Assembly: GCA_009927065.1 (NCBI GenBank)
Contig: RFNU01000122.1
Span: 1-24,415 of the forward strand
From: a bacterium
Lineage (GTDB): Bacteria; Pseudomonadota; Gammaproteobacteria; Berkiellales; Berkiellaceae
Length of the DNA: 24,415 nt
Direction: 5' to 3'
The notes under the pieces were generated by a model, which ran no database searches, had not been told where the DNA came from, and saw only the letters and a program-made list of their open reading frames with translations. Positions 15,701 through 24,415 of this stretch are shown here, piece by piece. Position numbers and translations under genes: made by a program. Every line of letters begins with the position of its first letter. The stretch's first letter is position 1.

Positions 15701-16912
15701 TTCGCGATCAACTAGCTTTTTAGCAGCTTTAATGGTTGATGCCTTTCCATGTAATTCAAGTTTTGCAAAAACAAAAGGTTTGAAGAGTTCGAGCGCCATT
15801 TTTTTAGGCAAGCCACATTGATGCAATCTTAGTGTAGGACCGACAACAATAACTGAACGCCCTGAATAATCAACACGTTTACCTAAGAGATTTTGACGAA
15901 AACGACCTTGTTTTCCCTTAATCATATCGGCTAATGATTTTAATGGGCGCTTGTTTGTTCCTGTAATAGCTCTACCACGACGACCATTGTCTAGGAGCGC
16001 ATCAACAGCTTCTTGTAACATACGCTTTTCATTGCGAACAATGATGTCCGGAGCATTAAGCTCTAATAAGCGTTTGAGACGGTTATTTCTATTAATGACG
16101 CGGCGATACAAATCATTGAGATCTGAAGTGGCAAAGCGCCCCCCATCTAGAGGTACTAATGGACGCAGATCAGGAGGTAATATAGGTAAAACCGTTAAAA
16201 TCATCCATTCTGGACGATTTCCTGATTCCAAAAACTGCTCAAGCAATTTGAATCTTTTAGCAAGTTTTTTTTGTCTTGTTTCGGAATTGACTGTTTTAAG
16301 CTCTTCTTTAATCTTCTGAATTTCATTTTTTAAATTAATTCCAGAAAGAAGATCAGAAATAGCCTCAGCACCCATTTTGGCCTTGAAATCATCACCGTAA
16401 TTTTCTAAAGCCTCATGATATTCTTCTTCAGTTAAAGTCTGCCCCAGTCCTAATGGAGTAAGGCCTGGCTCAATCACCACATAGGCTTCAAAGTAAAGAA
16501 CTCGTTCTATATCACGCAAGGTCATATCTAAGATAATACCAATCCGTGAAGGCAATGATTTTAAAAACCAAATGTGTGCAACTGGAGTTGCAAGGTCAAT
16601 ATGCCCCATACGTTCTCTTCGAACTTTAGCGAGGGTCACTTCAACACCACACTTTTCACAAATGACGCCACGATGTTTTAAACGCTTATATTTTCCACAT
16701 AAGCATTCATAATCTTTAATTGGGCCAAATATTCTAGCACAAAACAAGCCATCTCTTTCAGGCTTAAAGGTACGATAATTAATCGTTTCAGGCTTTTTAA
16801 CTTCTCCAAATGACCATGAATAAATCTGGTCAGGAGATGCCAGCGCAAGTTGCACAGCATTAAAATCCTGTGCTTTACCTTGTTGATAGATAGTTGAGAA
16901 TAAATTTTTCAC
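12728..16912 (-). CDS. rpoC: DNA-directed RNA polymerase subunit beta'
   Basis: Beta' forms one side of the RNA polymerase active-site cleft. The product has 1394 residues (1407 in E. coli). The start is a GTG at 16910-16912 with GGAG 6 bases upstream. The first zinc site is Cys70, Cys72, Cys85 and Cys88. The catalytic magnesium motif NADFDGDQ has Asp460, Asp462 and Asp464. The second zinc site is seen as a Cys in FDCGTADG and the three of [14 protein letters not shown]. The bridge helix and trigger loop ([25 protein letters not shown]) are intact. The long insertion after it is the gammaproteobacterial-type SI3. It follows rpoB by 29 bases, in the same operon. Confidence 0.99.
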   Translation of the reverse strand: MKNLFSTIYQQGKAQDFNAVQLALASPDQIYSWSFGEVKKPETINYRTFKPERDGLFCARIFGPIKDYECLCGKYKRLKHRGVICEKCGVEVTLAKVRRERMGHIDLATPVAHIWFLKSLPSRIGIILDMTLRDIERVLYFEAYVVIEPGLTPLGLGQTLTEEEYHEALENYGDDFKAKMGAEAISDLLSGINLKNEIQKIKEELKTVNSETRQKKLAKRFKLLEQFLESGNRPEWMILTVLPILPPDLRPLVPLDGGRFATSDLNDLYRRVINRNNRLKRLLELNAPDIIVRNEKRMLQEAVDALLDNGRRGRAITGTNKRPLKSLADMIKGKQGRFRQNLLGKRVDYSGRSVIVVGPTLRLHQCGLPKKMALELFKPFVFAKLELHGKASTIKAAKKLVDREVPEVWDILEEVIREHPVLLNRAPTLHRLGIQAFEPILIEGKAIQLHPLVCAAYNADFDGDQMAVHVPLTVEAQLEARILMMSTNNILSPANGEPVIVPSQDVVLGLYYMTRLNPMAEGAGAIFADEKEVERAFQSKVAHLHAPIKVRLSRLLDKGRIVDTTVGRVLLSQVLPDSMSFDAVNKVFVKKEISHLIKECYRLCGLKDTVILADQLMYTGFRYATLSGISIGVNDILVPEEKTAILKQAESEVKEIEEQYSSGLLTSGERYNKVIDIWHKANDEVTKEMMKLISSETYVDHDGNVKQQDSFNSIYMMAHSGARGSQAQIRQLAGMRGLMGRPDGSTIETPITANFRDGLNVLEYFISTHGARKGAADTALRTANSGYLTRRLVDVAQDVVVAEFDCGTADGLEVLPRIEGGDIVQTLYDRVFGRCLSEDVIDPETKEVVIDHGELINESHRDILDRLGIDSVRVRSAITCEAEFGVCSMCYGRDLARGHLVNKGEAIGIIAAQSIGEPGTQLTMRTFHIGGAVSRGAIDNEVRTKRNGTVRFNNLKSVLNRDNKIVVTGRSGEIVLHDDMGVERERHKLPYGAVIDVADHAIVQAGQLLAQWDAHTYPIISEVSGCVKFHDLVDGITMSKQTDEITGLTSIVVGESSAKGTTYELRPLIRLVNQEGHEVMIPGSKIPAQYFLPKGTIINYDDGQPVQIGDVIGRIPQEASKARDITGGLPRVADLFEARRPKDPSILAEISGFVSFGKETKGKRRIIITSQDGQHVHEELIPKWRNLNVFEGEIVQVGDIIADGPTNPHDILRLKGVDELANYIIYEIQNVYRLQGVLIADKHIEVIVKQMLRKIEVSEVGDSGLIPSEQIDYRWFKAKNIQLQQDGLRVAQGVHQLMGITKASLATESFISAASFQETTRVLTEAAIAGKRDELRGLKENVIVGRLIPAGTGMAYHDKQKRLRRHINEPITAEQAQSALHDALNEAQSSQSQF

Positions 16913-16941
16913 GGGCTACTCCGTCATACTAATACTGGTCA

Positions 16942-19900
16942 TTAATTACGGTCTAATTGGATATTTAGAGCAAGTGAACGAATCTCTTTGAGCAACACAT
17001 TGAATGATTCAGGAATCCCTGGATCCATATAATGTTGTCCGTCAACGATATTCTTATACATTCTGGTACGACCAGAAACATCATCTGATTTTACAGTCAA
17101 CATTTCTTGCAACGTATATGATGCTCCATAAGCTTCTAATGCCCATACTTCCATTTCACCTAAACGCTGACCACCGAACTGGGCTTTACCACCGAGAGGT
17201 TGTTGTGTAACTAGAGAATATGAGCCTGTAGAACGAGCATGCATTTTATCATCAACTAAGTGATTCAATTTCAAAATATACATTTGCCCTACAGTTACTG
17301 GTCGCTCAAAATATTCCCCAGTTCGGCCATCAATGAGTCGTGCCTGTCCTGTTACAGGCAATTCTGCTTTTTCAAGCAATTTTCTAATATTAGACTCACT
17401 CACACCATCAAAAACAGGAGACGCCATAGGCACGCCTTTTTTCAACTGCTCTAATATCTCAACCCATTGTTGTTCAGACAATTGATCTAAAAGTTGTTCT
17501 TGATGTTGGTTTGCTATTGCATAAACAGACTTCACATAATTTTTAACTTCATCTGTGATGCCTTGTTCAGCAAGCATGCGACCAATTTTCAATCCAATGC
17601 CTTTTGCCGCCCAACCTAAATGTGTTTCAAGAACCTGCCCAATATTCATACGAGAAGGAACACCTAGTGGGTTTAAAACAACATCAACCGGAGTGCCATC
17701 TGGTAAATAAGGCATATCCTCAACTGGAACAATTGTGGAGATAACCCCTTTATTACCATGACGACCGGCCATTTTATCACCAGGTTGTACTTTACGCTTA
17801 ACTGCCAAATAGACTTTAACAATTTTTAAAACACCTGGTGATAAATCATCTCCAGCATTTAATTTTTTCTTTAAGGTGGTTAATTGATCTTGAAAGTCTT
17901 CACTAATTTCTTTAATTCGCTTAGCGGTTAATTCAATCAGGGTTTGTGCAGCATCTGCTTCAACAACAAGATCTAGCAACTTATTTTCATTCAGTTTATC
18001 TAAATCAGCATCAGTTAACACATGGCCTTTTTTCATTTCATGGCCTTTAAGCACTGTAATGCCGACAAGCTGCTCTTTAAGTCTGTTAATCATATTTTCT
18101 TTCATAACAGCATGGGTAGAGCTTAAGTCACTTTGTAGTTTTGATAAATCTGCATCATCAATTGACTTTGCGCGCTCATCTTTTTTGAGGCCATCACGAG
18201 TAAAGATACGGACATCTATAACAGTGCCGCTAACACCAGTTGGAACACGCAGAGATGAATCTTTAACATCAGACGCTTTCTCGCCAAAAATAGCTCGAAG
18301 TAGCTTTTCTTCTGGAGTTAGCTGTGTTTCACCTTTGGGCGTAACTTTACCGACAAGAATATCTCCAGCGTCAACTTCGGCTCCAACGTAAACAATACCT
18401 GATGCATCAAGCTTTACGAGAGCTGATTCAGGAACACTAGGAATATCAGCTGTAATTTCTTCGGCACCTAATTTTGTATCGCGCGAAATACAAGTCAATT
18501 CTTCGATATGAATAGTGGTAAATCTATCGTCTGCAACAACACGCTCAGAGATCACTATAGAATCCTCAAAATTATAACCATTCCAAGGCATGAACGCGAC
18601 TAGAAGATTTTGTCCTAACGCTAATTCACCAAGATCTGTAGAAGGTCCATCAGCAAGCACATCCCCTTTAAACACTCTATCACCAACTTTCACGATAGGA
18701 ATTTGGTTGATACAGGTATTTTGGTTAGATCTCATGAATTTGGTTAAAGTATAGATATCTACACCAGTATCATCAAAACCAAGTAAATCAGAATCAACCT
18801 GGATCACTATTCTAAAACCATCGACTTCTTTAACATATCCTGAACGGCGTGCAACTAAAGTAGCTCCTGAGTCAATCGCTACTGAACGCTCCATGCCTGT
18901 ACCAACCAAAGGTTTTTCAGCACGTAACACAGGAACAGCTTGGCGTTGCATGTTTGATCCCATTAATGCCCTATTAGCATCATCATGTTCAAGGAACGGA
19001 ATTAATGCCGCAGCAACAGAAACAATTTGCTTCGGTGAAACATCCATCAACTGAACACGTTCTTTAGCCATAAAGGAAGATTCGTTCTTATAACGACAGG
19101 GAACAATCGCGTCAACAATAACACCTGTTGCATCGATCCTTGTATTTGCTTGAGCGATAACAAAATCGCCTTCCTCAATAGCTGACAGATAAACAACATC
19201 ATTGGTAATTTTGCTATCAACAATTTTTCTATAGGGTGCTTCTAAGAATCCAAAGTCATTAGTACGCGCATAAACTGCTAACGAATTAATTAATCCAATA
19301 TTTGGGCCTTCTGGCGTTTCAATAGGACAGACACGACCATAATGAGTTGAGTGAACATCGCGAACCTCGAAAGATGCTCTGTCACGATTCAGACCGCCTG
19401 GTCCTAATGCAGAAACACGGCGTTTATGAGTCACTTCAGATAATGGATTATTCTGATCCATAAATTGTGAGAGTTGTGATGAACCGAAAAACTCTTTGAT
19501 AGCGGCGGAAATAGGTTTTGCATTCACTAAATCTTGAGGCATTAAATGATCAGTTTCTGCCAAAGAAAGTCGCTCTTTAACCGCTCTTTCGACACGAACA
19601 AGTCCAACACGGAATTGATTTTCAGTCATCTCGCCTACACTTCGAACGCGACGGTTGCCCAAATGATCAATATCGTCAACTTGTCCTTTACTATTACGAA
19701 TATTAATGAGTTCTTTAACTACATCAACAATATCTTCATGCATTAGTACACCAGGGCCTAAATCAGAAGAGCGGCGCAATCTACGATTAAATTTCATACG
19801 CCCTACAGTTGATAAATCATAACGTTCAGGCTCAAAAAATAGCGAGTTAAACAGTCCCTCTGCGGCTTCTTTTGTTGGCGGCTCACCCGGGCGCATCATA

Positions 19901-21069
19901 CGATAAATTTCGACTAAAGCATCAAGAGGAGTAACTGTATTATCTAATTTTAATGTTTGGGAGATGTAATCGCCTCTATCAACATCATTTGTAAATAAAA
20001 CAGAAAAAGTAGAAATAGAATGACTGCTTAAAGCCTTAAGCTTTTCAAGAGTGATATCTTCATTTGCTTGAATTAAGATTTCTGAACTTATAGGATCGAT
20101 AATATCTTCAGCAAATACCTTGCCACATAGATATTCAAGAGTAACTTCAAAACGAGATACATTTTGCTCTTGCAATTTTTTCACATGGCGAATGTTGATT
20201 CGGCGCCCAACAGGCACTAAAATCTCGCCGTCAAGACCATATAAAGGGAACTCTGCAGTCTCACCTTTTAATTTGATAGGGTCAATTGATAAATAATAAC
20301 GACCATCTTCTTCGCTTATTGTATTAAATTCAAAAAATGTTTTTAATATTTCAGCGGTTTTATAATGAATGGCTTTTAACAAAATAGAGACAGGAAGTTT
20401 TCGTCTTCTGTCAATACGAACAAATAAACAGTCCTTGCTATCAAATTCAAAATCCAGCCAAGAACCACGATAAGGAATAATCCTTGCAGAATATAATAAT
20501 TTACCAGAAGAATGGTTTTTACCACGATCATGGTCAAAAAAAACACCTGGTGAACGATGGAGCTGAGAAACGACTACGCGCTCAGTACCATTAATGAGAA
20601 AAGTTCCATGTTCCGTCATTAAGGGGATCTCACCCATATAAACTTCTTGCTCACGAATATCTTTGATAACGCGCTCATTATCCTTTGAGGCATCTTTATC
20701 AAATAAAACAAGTCTAACTAAGACTCGTAATGGTGCTGCATAGGTTAACCCTTTGAGCTGACATTCTCTTACTGAGAATGGGCATTCCCCCAATTTGTAA
20801 TGCACATAATGCAATTCAGAGTGAGAAGAAAAGCTAATGATTGGAAAAACAGATTTAAAGGCAGCTTCAAGACCCATTTCTTGTCGTTGAGCAACTGGTG
20901 TATGAAGTTGCAAAAAATTTTCATTATACGATTTCGTTTGAATATCGAGAAGAGAGGGAACAGCCAAAAAATCTGGACGCTGGCTAAAATCGACTCGAGG
21001 CCGTTTTTTGACAGTGTTAGAGCTATTAAATTGTTGATGAGAGACAAGATCATTATGAACGACAGACAT
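16942..21069 (-). CDS. rpoB: DNA-directed RNA polymerase subunit beta
   Basis: Beta forms the other half of the RNA polymerase cleft and the rifampicin pocket. I choose the ATG at 21067-21069 ([14 protein letters not shown]..., 1375 residues; 1342 in E. coli), which has GGGGTG 9 bases upstream. Earlier in-frame codons (ATG at 21093, TTG at 21111) have no such site, and the latter lies in the attenuator T-tract. The rifampicin region [31 protein letters not shown] has the sensitive-type residues; Asp538 matches E. coli Asp516. One change is DVHSTHYGR, where E. coli has Pro552. The C-terminal part has [24 protein letters not shown]. Confidence 0.98.
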   Translation of the reverse strand: MSVVHNDLVSHQQFNSSNTVKKRPRVDFSQRPDFLAVPSLLDIQTKSYNENFLQLHTPVAQRQEMGLEAAFKSVFPIISFSSHSELHYVHYKLGECPFSVRECQLKGLTYAAPLRVLVRLVLFDKDASKDNERVIKDIREQEVYMGEIPLMTEHGTFLINGTERVVVSQLHRSPGVFFDHDRGKNHSSGKLLYSARIIPYRGSWLDFEFDSKDCLFVRIDRRRKLPVSILLKAIHYKTAEILKTFFEFNTISEEDGRYYLSIDPIKLKGETAEFPLYGLDGEILVPVGRRINIRHVKKLQEQNVSRFEVTLEYLCGKVFAEDIIDPISSEILIQANEDITLEKLKALSSHSISTFSVLFTNDVDRGDYISQTLKLDNTVTPLDALVEIYRMMRPGEPPTKEAAEGLFNSLFFEPERYDLSTVGRMKFNRRLRRSSDLGPGVLMHEDIVDVVKELINIRNSKGQVDDIDHLGNRRVRSVGEMTENQFRVGLVRVERAVKERLSLAETDHLMPQDLVNAKPISAAIKEFFGSSQLSQFMDQNNPLSEVTHKRRVSALGPGGLNRDRASFEVRDVHSTHYGRVCPIETPEGPNIGLINSLAVYARTNDFGFLEAPYRKIVDSKITNDVVYLSAIEEGDFVIAQANTRIDATGVIVDAIVPCRYKNESSFMAKERVQLMDVSPKQIVSVAAALIPFLEHDDANRALMGSNMQRQAVPVLRAEKPLVGTGMERSVAIDSGATLVARRSGYVKEVDGFRIVIQVDSDLLGFDDTGVDIYTLTKFMRSNQNTCINQIPIVKVGDRVFKGDVLADGPSTDLGELALGQNLLVAFMPWNGYNFEDSIVISERVVADDRFTTIHIEELTCISRDTKLGAEEITADIPSVPESALVKLDASGIVYVGAEVDAGDILVGKVTPKGETQLTPEEKLLRAIFGEKASDVKDSSLRVPTGVSGTVIDVRIFTRDGLKKDERAKSIDDADLSKLQSDLSSTHAVMKENMINRLKEQLVGITVLKGHEMKKGHVLTDADLDKLNENKLLDLVVEADAAQTLIELTAKRIKEISEDFQDQLTTLKKKLNAGDDLSPGVLKIVKVYLAVKRKVQPGDKMAGRHGNKGVISTIVPVEDMPYLPDGTPVDVVLNPLGVPSRMNIGQVLETHLGWAAKGIGLKIGRMLAEQGITDEVKNYVKSVYAIANQHQEQLLDQLSEQQWVEILEQLKKGVPMASPVFDGVSESNIRKLLEKAELPVTGQARLIDGRTGEYFERPVTVGQMYILKLNHLVDDKMHARSTGSYSLVTQQPLGGKAQFGGQRLGEMEVWALEAYGASYTLQEMLTVKSDDVSGRTRMYKNIVDGQHYMDPGIPESFNVLLKEIRSLALNIQLDRN

Positions 21070-21098
21070 AGACACTATCACCCCAGTGGTCATAAGAT

Positions 21099-21136
21099 AA
21101 AAAAAGGCCAAAAAAGGTGCCAGCTTAACGCTGGCA
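21099..21136 (-). terminator. rplL-rpoB attenuator hairpin
   Basis: TGCCAGC (21130-21136) and GCTGGCA (21118-21124) form a 7-bp stem with a 5-base loop just after the rplL stop codon. In the minus strand it is followed by two T-tracts, one of six T (21110-21115) and one of seven T (21099-21105). In E. coli a partial terminator at this junction lowers rpoBC expression compared with rplJL. The same role is likely here. Confidence 0.85.
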
Positions 21137-21140
21137 ACAA

Positions 21141-21512
21141 TTATTTGATTTCAACAGTAGCGCCTGCTTCTTCAAGTTGTTTCTTGAAGTTATCAGCATC
21201 AGCTTTTGAAACAGCTTCTTTAACTGTTGATGGAGCACCTTCAACAAGTTCTTTAGCTTCTTTCAAGCCAAGTCCAGTGATAGCACGGATAACTTTAATA
21301 ACGTTAACCTTGTTTTCACCAAATGATTTTAAAAGAACATCAAATTCAGTTTTTTCTTCAACAGCGGCTGTAGCTGCTGCAACTGCTGCAACTGCCATTG
21401 GTGCTGCAGCGGTAACACCGAACTTTTCTTCCATCATTTTGATAAGCTCAACAACGTCCATAACGCTCATTGCGGAAATTGATTCTAAGATATCTTGTTT
21501 AGTTGCTGACAT
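21141..21512 (-). CDS. rplL: 50S ribosomal protein L7/L12
   Basis: L7/L12 is the multi-copy stalk protein that recruits translation factors and stimulates their GTPase activity. The start at 21510-21512 ([10 protein letters not shown]..., 123 residues) has AAGGAG 6 bases upstream; an earlier in-frame codon would add six residues with no site. Dimerisation domain 1-33 ([18 protein letters not shown]), an Ala-rich hinge at about 34-52, and the C-terminal domain from 54 with [41 protein letters not shown] are canonical. It lies 23 bases after rplJ, ahead of the attenuator. Confidence 0.99.
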   Translation of the reverse strand: MSATKQDILESISAMSVMDVVELIKMMEEKFGVTAAAPMAVAAVAAATAAVEEKTEFDVLLKSFGENKVNVIKVIRAITGLGLKEAKELVEGAPSTVKEAVSKADADNFKKQLEEAGATVEIK

Positions 21513-21535
21513 AGCAAACTCCTTACACAAATTTA

Positions 21536-22054
21536 TTATTTTTTATCTTTTACAGCTGACAATGTTCTGACCAACTTAACCTGTGGCGCAGCAAGAGTTC
21601 TGACAAACTTCGTAATTGGCGCTTGTAAACATGCAAGAAATTTGGCTATAGCCTCATCTTTTGTTGGAAGTGTAGCAACAGCGTCAAGTTGTGATGCGTC
21701 GTAAACAATTTCACCAACAGTTACAATACTTACTTGTAATTTGTCATTCTCTTTTGCGAAATCACGGGCTAAGCGAGCTGCCATTCCTGGTGCATCTTTT
21801 GCGATAAAATAAACTAGTTGCCCAGTTAATTTATCAGAGGCAGTTGAAAACAGCGTTTCCTCAAATGCTTTTTTTGCAAGTGAGTTTTTGATGACTTTCA
21901 CAAAAACTCCGGCTTCTCTTGCGCGTCTACGTAAATTAGTCATCTGACCTACGGTAAGATCACTATATCGCGCAGCAACTAAAGAAAGGCCTTGCTTAGC
22001 TTCGTGGTGAACATTGGCAACAATTTGCTTTTTTCGCTCAATTGTTAATGCCAT
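21536..22054 (-). CDS. rplJ: 50S ribosomal protein L10
   Basis: L10 holds the L7/L12 dimers on the stalk base and, with L7/L12, represses its own operon. I choose the ATG at 22052-22054 ([22 protein letters not shown]..., 172 residues; 165 in E. coli), with AGGAG 7 bases upstream. A longer reading to 22096 would run into the L10 leader. RNA-binding N-terminal domain: [43 protein letters not shown]. The C-terminal helix that binds L7/L12 is from about 140 onward, ending in TLSAVKDKK. Confidence 0.98.
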   Translation of the reverse strand: MALTIERKKQIVANVHHEAKQGLSLVAARYSDLTVGQMTNLRRRAREAGVFVKVIKNSLAKKAFEETLFSTASDKLTGQLVYFIAKDAPGMAARLARDFAKENDKLQVSIVTVGEIVYDASQLDAVATLPTKDEAIAKFLACLQAPITKFVRTLAAPQVKLVRTLSAVKDKK

Positions 22055-22176
22055 AGTGTTCTCCTTTTGTTTATTTAAACGGCTCAAACGCATCACACAG
22101 GATACAGAAGAGTCCGCCTGCGTAGGAAATTAAGCGATTAAGCACCTACGGTCTAAGGTCAGGGATCTTCCCGTCC
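22055..22176 (-). promoter_or_regulatory. L10 leader (rplJL autoregulatory mRNA element)
   Basis: The 122 bases before rplJ hold a stem formed by CGTAGG (22145-22150) and CCTACG (22121-22126), within the context CTTAGACCGTAGGTGC and CCTACGCAGGCGGA in the minus-strand sense. This is the recognisable core of the L10(L12)4 binding leader known from E. coli and relatives. A short GGGA/TCCC hairpin lies upstream near rplA. Binding of the L10-L7/L12 complex here is expected to repress rplJL translation. Confidence 0.85.
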
Positions 22177-22875
22177 TTAAAATTCTGTTACATCAATTTG
22201 GATACCAGGACCCATGGTTGAAGACAGAACAATCTTTTTAACGAAATGGCCTTTTGATGTTGATGGCTTCAAACGTTTAATATCAGCGACAAGCGCTAAA
22301 ATATTCTCACGCAAACTTTCATCACTAAAAGATTTCTTGCCAACTAAAGTATGAACAATACCTGCTTTATCATTTCTAAATGATACTTGACCTGCTTTAG
22401 CATTTTTTACAGCTTTGACAACATCGGCCGTCACTGTTCCTGTCTTAGGATTTGGCATTAATCCTCTAGGGCCTAATACACGAGCAAGTTTACCGATTTG
22501 GCCCATGGCATCTGGAGATGCGATCAAAACATCAAAATCAAAACGGCCAGCTTGAGCATCTTCAGTGATTTTATCTGCTAAATCTGCAAAACCAGCTAAA
22601 TCAGCACCAGCATCCAAAGCTTTTTGAATATTATCGCCTTGAGTCATGACTGCAACACGGACTGAACGTCCTGTTCCATGAGGTAAAACCGAAGAACCGC
22701 GAACAACTTGATCTGATTTTTTAGGATCGATACCTAAACGAATCGCTATATCAATTGTTGGATTAAACTTTTCACTAGAATGCTCTCTGACTAGCACAAG
22801 AGCTTCGCTAATTTTATAGGATTTTAATTTATCAATTTGTTGATGCGCTTTACGGCGCTTAGAACAGTAAGCCAT
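22177..22875 (-). CDS. rplA: 50S ribosomal protein L1
   Basis: L1 forms the mobile L1 stalk that helps release E-site tRNA, and represses the rplKA mRNA. The product has 232 residues (234 in E. coli). FNPTIDIAIRLGIDPKKSDQVVRGSSVLPHGTGRSVRVAV (about 37-76), LARVLGPRGLMPNPKTGTVTADV (about 128-151) and the C-terminal GHFVKKIVLSSTMGPGIQIDV are canonical. Its ATG overlaps the rplK stop codon by one base (TAATG), so translation is coupled. Confidence 0.98.
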   Translation of the reverse strand: MAYCSKRRKAHQQIDKLKSYKISEALVLVREHSSEKFNPTIDIAIRLGIDPKKSDQVVRGSSVLPHGTGRSVRVAVMTQGDNIQKALDAGADLAGFADLADKITEDAQAGRFDFDVLIASPDAMGQIGKLARVLGPRGLMPNPKTGTVTADVVKAVKNAKAGQVSFRNDKAGIVHTLVGKKSFSDESLRENILALVADIKRLKPSTSKGHFVKKIVLSSTMGPGIQIDVTEF

Positions 22876-23309
22876 TAGATAACCCCTTCTACTTTAACAC
22901 CCATACTACGCGCTGATCCTGCAATAGTACGTATTGCAGCTTCAATAGATGATGCTGTCAAATCAGGCTCTTTAGCACGAGCAATTTCGATTAATTGATC
23001 GCGAGTTAACGTTCCAATAAATTCCGTATTGGGACGTGGTGAGCCCTGCTTAATACCTAGAGTTTTCTTAATAAAATAAGTTGCTGGAGGCGTTTTCAAA
23101 ATAAAAGTAAAGCTTCTATCTTGATAAATTGTAATCACGACTGGAAAAGGCATGCCTTTTTCATATTTTGCAGTTTCTGCATTAAATGCTTTACAAAACT
23201 CCATCAAATTTATACCGGTAGGACCTAATGCGGTACCAACCGGTGGAGCGGGTGTTGCTGAACCCGCAGGTAATTGCAATTTTTTTATATGCGTTATTTT
23301 TTTAGCCAT
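22875..23309 (-). CDS. rplK: 50S ribosomal protein L11
   Basis: L11 binds the GTPase-associated centre of 23S rRNA and is needed for RelA activation. The product has 144 residues (142 in E. coli). [36 protein letters not shown] (about 11-46) is the conserved N-terminal domain, with the proline pair (Pro22, Pro23) of the thiostrepton-site loop kept. [24 protein letters not shown] and the C-terminal [19 protein letters not shown] are typical. GAGG lies about 8 bases before the ATG. Confidence 0.98.
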   Translation of the reverse strand: MAKKITHIKKLQLPAGSATPAPPVGTALGPTGINLMEFCKAFNAETAKYEKGMPFPVVITIYQDRSFTFILKTPPATYFIKKTLGIKQGSPRPNTEFIGTLTRDQLIEIARAKEPDLTASSIEAAIRTIAGSARSMGVKVEGVI

Positions 23310-23327
23310 TTAATATGCCTCGTTTAT

Positions 23328-23356
23328 GGGTAAAGCGCTGGTTGAAACAGCTACCC
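23328..23356 (-). promoter_or_regulatory. Hairpin in the nusG-rplK gap (possible L1 operator)
   Basis: In the minus-strand RNA GGGTAGCTG and the CAGC...TACCC segment form a stem interrupted by an asymmetric bulge, with a UUUCAAC-type loop, ending 19 bases before rplK. In E. coli L1 binds the leader of rplK to repress rplKA translation, so this is the natural place for such a site. The match to an L1 target is not proven by eye. Confidence 0.45.
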
Positions 23357-23377
23357 GGTGATTAATTGAACTGAACG

Positions 23378-23926
23378 TTAAGTCTTTTCAACCTGAGAAA
23401 ATTCTAATTCAACAGGTGTTGAGCGACCAAAAATAATGACTGCTACTTGAAGACGATTTTTTTCATAATCGATCGACTCTACAGCACCATTAAAATCTGT
23501 GAAAGGCCCTTCCTTGATACGTACAACTTCTCCCGCTTCAAATAAAACTTTTGGACGAGGTTTGTCTGTAACTTCTTGTAGTCTTGATAAAATAGCCTGA
23601 GCTTCTGCTTCCGTTAAAGCTGTCGGCTCACCCGATTTTCCACCAACAAATCCCACTATCTTAGGTAGTTTTTTCACAATATGCCAAATATTATCTGTCA
23701 TACGCACTTGAGCAAGAATGTATCCTGGATAAAATCGGCGCTCAGATTTTCTACGCTGTCCTTTTTTCATCTCCACAACTTCTTCTGTTGGGACAAGAAT
23801 TTGACCAAAACTATCTTGTAACTTGTTAGAGAGAATAGCTTTATTTAAAACTTCTACAGCAATTCTTTCAGAACCAGCGATAGCCTGAATTACATACCAC
23901 TTCATGACGGGAAGTTCATCTATCAT
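23378..23926 (-). CDS. nusG: Transcription termination/antitermination factor NusG
   Basis: NusG binds RNA polymerase and joins it to Rho or to ribosomal S10. The product has 182 residues (181 in E. coli). The N-terminal NGN domain covers about 8-115: KWYVIQAIAGSE, VPTEEVVEMKKGQRRKSERRFYPGYILAQV, and VGFVGG. The C-terminal KOW domain is from about 128, with FEAGEVVRIKEGPFTDFNGAVESIDYEKNRLQVAVIIFGRSTPVELEFSQVEK. AAGGG precedes the ATG at 23924-23926. It follows secE by 18 bases and is co-transcribed with it. Confidence 0.99.
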   Translation of the reverse strand: MIDELPVMKWYVIQAIAGSERIAVEVLNKAILSNKLQDSFGQILVPTEEVVEMKKGQRRKSERRFYPGYILAQVRMTDNIWHIVKKLPKIVGFVGGKSGEPTALTEAEAQAILSRLQEVTDKPRPKVLFEAGEVVRIKEGPFTDFNGAVESIDYEKNRLQVAVIIFGRSTPVELEFSQVEKT

Positions 23927-23944
23927 ATCTTTACCCTTACAAAA

Positions 23945-24262
23945 TTAGGAAACAATTCGCAGCACTAAAGCAATGACTTTAGTAATAGCGCCATCTATAA
24001 GCCACCAAAATGTAGCCGCAAAAACAACAAAGGCAGAGACCATCCATACCGAGCTCAAGGTTTCTTGATGACTTGGCCAGGCTATCTTTTTTATCTCTTT
24101 TTTTGACTCGTTTAAGTAGTCAAAAAACGACTTTCCTGTTTTCGTTTTGCTAAAAACAAACCCTAAAATAGCTGTCAACAAAATAAATGTGAAAAGTTTT
24201 ACTCTGAATGATAACATGAAACTTGATTGAACAGCGCTCAAGATAGTAGTAGATGCACTCAT
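23945..24262 (-). CDS. secE: Protein translocase subunit SecE
   Basis: SecE clamps SecY in the SecYEG translocon of the inner membrane. The product has 105 residues, between the three-helix E. coli form (127) and the single-helix minimal form. Two membrane segments are seen, at about 20-38 (FRVKLFTFILLTAILGFVF) and 75-97 (VWMVSAFVVFAATFWWLIDGAI). The conserved amphipathic motif between them is FDYLNESKKEIKKIAWPSHQETL, with the KKIAWPS signature. The ATG at 24260-24262 has only a weak AGG upstream. Position directly before nusG confirms the call. Confidence 0.96.
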   Translation of the reverse strand: MSASTTILSAVQSSFMLSFRVKLFTFILLTAILGFVFSKTKTGKSFFDYLNESKKEIKKIAWPSHQETLSSVWMVSAFVVFAATFWWLIDGAITKVIALVLRIVS

Positions 24263-24341
24263 TATGAACCTAATTTATAAATGAACCCAGAAGACGGACA
24301 GGGTAACCTATTGAAACCTTAATGATACTTGAAACAGTTGC

Positions 24342-24370
24342 AATATACAATACAACGACTAAAATACCAA
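24342..24370 (-). promoter_or_regulatory. Sigma70-type promoter for secE-nusG-rplK...
   Basis: TTGGTA (24365-24370) and TATATT (24342-24347) are separated by exactly 17 bases on the minus strand, matching the consensus at four and five of six positions. The predicted start lies near 24335, giving a leader of about 73 bases before secE. It is a likely promoter for the whole block; the main point against is that AT-rich DNA gives chance matches. Confidence 0.65.
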
Positions 24371-24398
24371 GTTTTAAAATTAATATTTTTTAAATTTA
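24371..24398 (-). promoter_or_regulatory. AT-rich UP-like element upstream of the secE promoter
   Basis: Directly upstream of the -35 box the minus strand is an unbroken A/T tract with alternating A- and T-runs (AAATTTAAAAAATATTAA, then TTTTAAAA). This is the composition and position of an UP element contacted by the RNA polymerase alpha C-terminal domains, a feature typical of strong ribosomal promoters. In an AT-rich genome the call is suggestive only. Confidence 0.45.
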
Positions 24399-24415
24399 TT
24401 GCAAGGTTATAAAGC

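Larger units (their letters stand above)
24263..24415. other. Region upstream of secE without a gene
   Basis: These 153 bases contain the secE promoter and leader and the start of further upstream DNA cut off by the window. I see no tRNA-Trp cloverleaf and no tuf coding sequence, which often lie directly before secE in gammaproteobacteria. A near-direct repeat, GGGTTCAT and AGGTTCAT, lies just before secE. Confidence 0.6.

Noticed and set aside
15951..16319. 122-codon plus-strand frame opposite rpoC
   Set aside because: Antisense shadow of the conserved rpoC N-terminal third; no family resemblance.
19310..19480. Rifampicin resistance change in RpoB
   Set aside because: The cluster I and II residues that give resistance are wild type; the Ser at the E. 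coli Pro552 position is outside the usual resistance sites.
21070..21111. Longer N-terminus for rpoB starting at TTG 21111 or ATG 21093
   Set aside because: It runs through the attenuator T-tract and lacks a ribosome binding site, while ATG 21069 has a good one.
20800..21570. 256-codon plus-strand reading frame across rpoB, the attenuator and rplL
   Set aside because: It is the complement of strongly conserved rpoB and rplL sequence; low-complexity Ser/Ala/Thr-rich product with no recognisable domain.
22055..22096. Longer N-terminus for rplJ
   Set aside because: It would overlap the L10 leader region; ATG 22054 has AGGAG at ideal spacing and gives the family's usual start.
1..24415. CRISPR array, insertion sequence, tRNA or rRNA gene
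   Set aside because: No spaced direct repeats, transposase frame or tRNA-like fold was seen; nearly all bases are accounted for by ribosomal and polymerase genes.

Overview
This window is a single, almost gap-free run of translation and transcription housekeeping genes, all read from the minus strand (right to left in window coordinates). The gene order is secE-nusG-rplK-rplA-rplJ-rplL-rpoB-rpoC-rpsL-rpsG-fusA-rpsJ-rplC-rplD-rplW-rplB-rpsS-rplV-rpsC-rplP-rpmC-rpsQ-rplN-rplX-rplE-rpsN-rpsH-rplF-rplR-rpsE-rpmD-rplO-secY (cut by the window edge at base 1). This is the rplKAJL-rpoBC (beta), str, S10 and spc block that is contiguous in many bacteria.

The proteins resemble gammaproteobacterial ones: RpoC has the large trigger-loop insertion, RpoB is of the long type, and S14 is the long form without the zinc motif. 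The DNA is AT-rich (roughly 40% GC by eye). Several ribosomal proteins (L6, L15, L24, L29, S17) are clearly diverged. This would suit a host-associated or reduced gammaproteobacterium, possibly of the Legionellales/Coxiella-Rickettsiella kind, but that placement is an inference and I cannot run a tree.

Layout. The first 153 bases upstream of secE hold a good sigma70-type promoter with an AT-rich UP-like tract, and no tRNA-Trp or tufB. secE-nusG and rplKAJL-rpoBC follow. There is a recognisable L10 leader between rplA and rplJ, and a hairpin plus T-tract attenuator between rplL and rpoB. A 199-base gap after rpoC is the longest non-coding stretch. It holds several inverted repeats, a perfect TATAAT box and a small possible leader ORF, and probably ends the beta operon and starts the str operon. 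After fusA there is no tuf gene: rpsJ starts 18 bases on, so str and S10 are fused and the usual S10 leader is missing. Inside the S10 operon, rplP and rpmC, normally adjacent, are separated by 136 bases carrying a 13-bp hairpin on the rplP stop codon.

Function. The genes supply both ribosomal subunits, the RNA polymerase beta and beta' subunits, elongation factor G, the NusG coupling factor and two parts of the SecYEG translocon. I see no mobile element, CRISPR array, tRNA or rRNA, and no undescribed biological system. The points worth a second look are the missing tuf gene, the altered control regions, and residue changes in L2, S5, S7, L6, L15 and L24.
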